DNA of 56,604 nt from Gemmatimonadetes bacterium bin94 (GTDB lineage Bacteria > Gemmatimonadota > Gemmatimonadetes > Longimicrobiales > Gaopeijiaceae): contig MPNE01000027.1 in assembly GCA_002238865.1 (NCBI GenBank), forward strand, positions 1 to 56,604, in the 5' to 3' direction. The translations under genes and the position numbers were made by a program. This document shows, piece by piece, positions 55,465 to 56,604 of the stretch; the first letter of the stretch is position 1; each line of letters begins with the position of its first letter. The notes below the pieces were generated by a model. That model had not been told where the DNA came from and searched no databases. It worked only from the letters and a program-made list of their open reading frames with translations.

Positions 55465-56604
55465 GTGAACACTAACGCCGCCAACGCAAGGATTGTACTG
55501 TACGGAGCCATGATCCGAGTGGCCATCTACGGGCTTATGCCCGCCACCACGCTCGCCGCTCAGACGATAGTCGAGAGTGAAGATCCAGGTGGCCCCGACC
55601 TGACCCTGTCGGACGAGCCATTGGTGCGTATCGGTGTCCTTGATGGTCCGATGGAATACATGTTCGGCGAAGTAACCGGCGCGATTCGCCTCGAAGACGG
55701 GAGCGTAGTTGTAGCGGACGAGCAAAGCTACGAGGTCCGGATGTTTGACGCTGGTGGTCGGCACGTGTGGACGAGCGGACGGAAAGGCGAGGGACCGGGG
55801 GAATACGGGGGCCTGCGGTTGCTGAGAGGCTGCCCGGGAGCCGCGATCACGGTTTTCGACTGGCATCTGGACCGAGTCACCGAACTCGATGCAGAGGGCC
55901 ACGTGACCGACACGCATACACTCACCGCGGTCGGAGTAAACCCGTACAGCGAACCCATGTGCTCGCCCGACGGCAGCTTGGTCTTCACGCCTTGGCCGGA
56001 AACGGACTACGCATCCTTGACAGTGGGCGAGATCTACCGCTGGAGCATGTCGCTGAACCGGACGCGGGGTGACAGTGTGATCGCTCTGCGTTCCGAGATA
56101 CCCGGTACGGAGCGTTTCTTTTCTGGCGGGGGCACCGGGCCGAGGGAGTGGGGGAAGGTCATGGTCTTTGCGGCGACGGGCACCGGCGTGTGGTACGGGT
56201 CGGGCGACGACTACGAACTCGAACACGTCGACTGGAACGGTCGTGTCACGCGCATTGCGCGGTGGGCCGGGCCGGACCGGGAGGTGACAACCGAGCATCT
56301 CGACCGCTATCTGCGCGCCTACCTGGCCCGGTACGACACACCTTCAGAACGCCGGCGCTTCGAGAGGGAGCGCTGGCAGAGCATTCGGAATGACCTGCCG
56401 GAGCGGTTCCCGGCCTTCGAAACGGACGGGCTCATGGCGCTGCCGAACGGCAGTCTGTGGGTCACCACCTTCGGCTGGCGGGCACCGAGCCAAGAACTCC
56501 ATCTGCTGCACCCAAGCGGCGCGTGGGTGGCTCGCCTCGTCGTCCCCGCGCGCTCGACGCTGCTGGACGCTGGGCCGGGCTGGGTGCTCCTACTGGAGCG
56601 CGGC
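55465..56604 (+). CDS. 6-bladed beta-propeller protein, 3' end cut by window end
   Basis: An open reading frame of 380 codons with no stop before the window ends. GTG 55465 has GGAG nine bases upstream; ATG 55510 is a later alternative. A signal peptide ends near A-T-T-L-A-A-Q (about residue 34). It has the paralogue motif S-G-R-K-G-E-G-P-G-E-Y near 110 and a V-V-A-D-E-Q-S-Y-E-V-R-M-F-D-A-G-G blade. The C-terminal D-E-x-D-V-Q motif expected in paralogues would lie beyond the end. The function is unknown. Confidence 0.85.
   Translation, partial: MNTNAANARIVLYGAMIRVAIYGLMPATTLAAQTIVESEDPGGPDLTLSDEPLVRIGVLDGPMEYMFGEVTGAIRLEDGSVVVADEQSYEVRMFDAGGRHVWTSGRKGEGPGEYGGLRLLRGCPGAAITVFDWHLDRVTELDAEGHVTDTHTLTAVGVNPYSEPMCSPDGSLVFTPWPETDYASLTVGEIYRWSMSLNRTRGDSVIALRSEIPGTERFFSGGGTGPREWGKVMVFAATGTGVWYGSGDDYELEHVDWNGRVTRIARWAGPDREVTTEHLDRYLRAYLARYDTPSERRRFERERWQSIRNDLPERFPAFETDGLMALPNGSLWVTTFGWRAPSQELHLLHPSGAWVARLVVPARSTLLDAGPGWVLLLERG

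Noticed and set aside
55165-56298. 377-residue minus ORF
   Set aside because: It is antisense to the partial propeller; only the 55290-55345 piece shows real similarity.

Overview
The window is high-GC, densely packed bacterial chromosome. Gene content points to Gemmatimonadota or a close relative, because it has many 6-bladed beta-propeller lipoproteins, a giant BNR/sortilin-type secreted protein, S9 peptidases, Tat-exported enzymes and RND efflux. This taxonomic call is inference from content; there is no rRNA or marker gene here. UGA is the ordinary stop codon, since many genes end in ATGA or GTGA overlaps with the next start.

Layout. 1-335 is the frameshifted 3' end of a ferredoxin-NADP+ reductase, damaged at a G-rich tract. 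365-3672 holds feoB and a membrane-anchored DtxR-FeoA regulator behind a palindromic operator. 3868-9066 holds a SnoaL-like protein, a beta-propeller lipoprotein and a BNR/sortilin protein. 9144-10279 is a two-gene operon of a DoxX/MauE membrane protein and an organomercurial-lyase (MerB) homologue. 10448-13895 holds a small ORF with a terminator, then an ABC exporter/DUF1854/DUF6483-like operon. 13906-21637 carries amino-acid and envelope genes: threonine aldolase, GNAT, outer-membrane protein, FkbM methyltransferase, MOP-type transporter, Tat metallo-hydrolase, aminotransferase and LOG protein. 21777-28477 has two APC permeases, an FKBP, an HAD hydrolase, an AKR-RidA fusion, a SnoaL lipoprotein and FmdB. 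28599-33770 has a STAS/HATPase/DUF4325 protein, a phosphoesterase and an S9 peptidase. 33921-34286 is a glutaredoxin-like gene. 34385-45380 mixes beta-propellers with PLP enzymes, dapB, glutaminyl cyclase, DUF3224 and an NHL protein. 45511-51532 is a complete tripartite RND efflux operon. 51633-56604 is a short Ig-like lipoprotein, three more beta-propellers (the last cut by the window end), a propeller remnant and a cluster of hairpins.

Most striking result: two genes contain an in-frame UGA exactly where a catalytic cysteine belongs, and each has a hairpin just downstream. In the MerB homologue the UGA replaces the second catalytic Cys (C102, D105, U163), and the hairpin has a GGUC apical loop and a bulged U like the E. 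coli fdhF SECIS as I remember it. In the glutaredoxin-like gene it makes a U-T-S-C redox motif at residues 14-17, with a good ribosome binding site before the ATG. Ordinary gene calling truncates both. I read them as candidate selenoproteins. A Sec-dependent organometal lyase coupled to a MauE/DoxX membrane partner would be an unusual system. No selA, selB, selC or selD gene lies in the window, so the machinery must be sought elsewhere in the genome.
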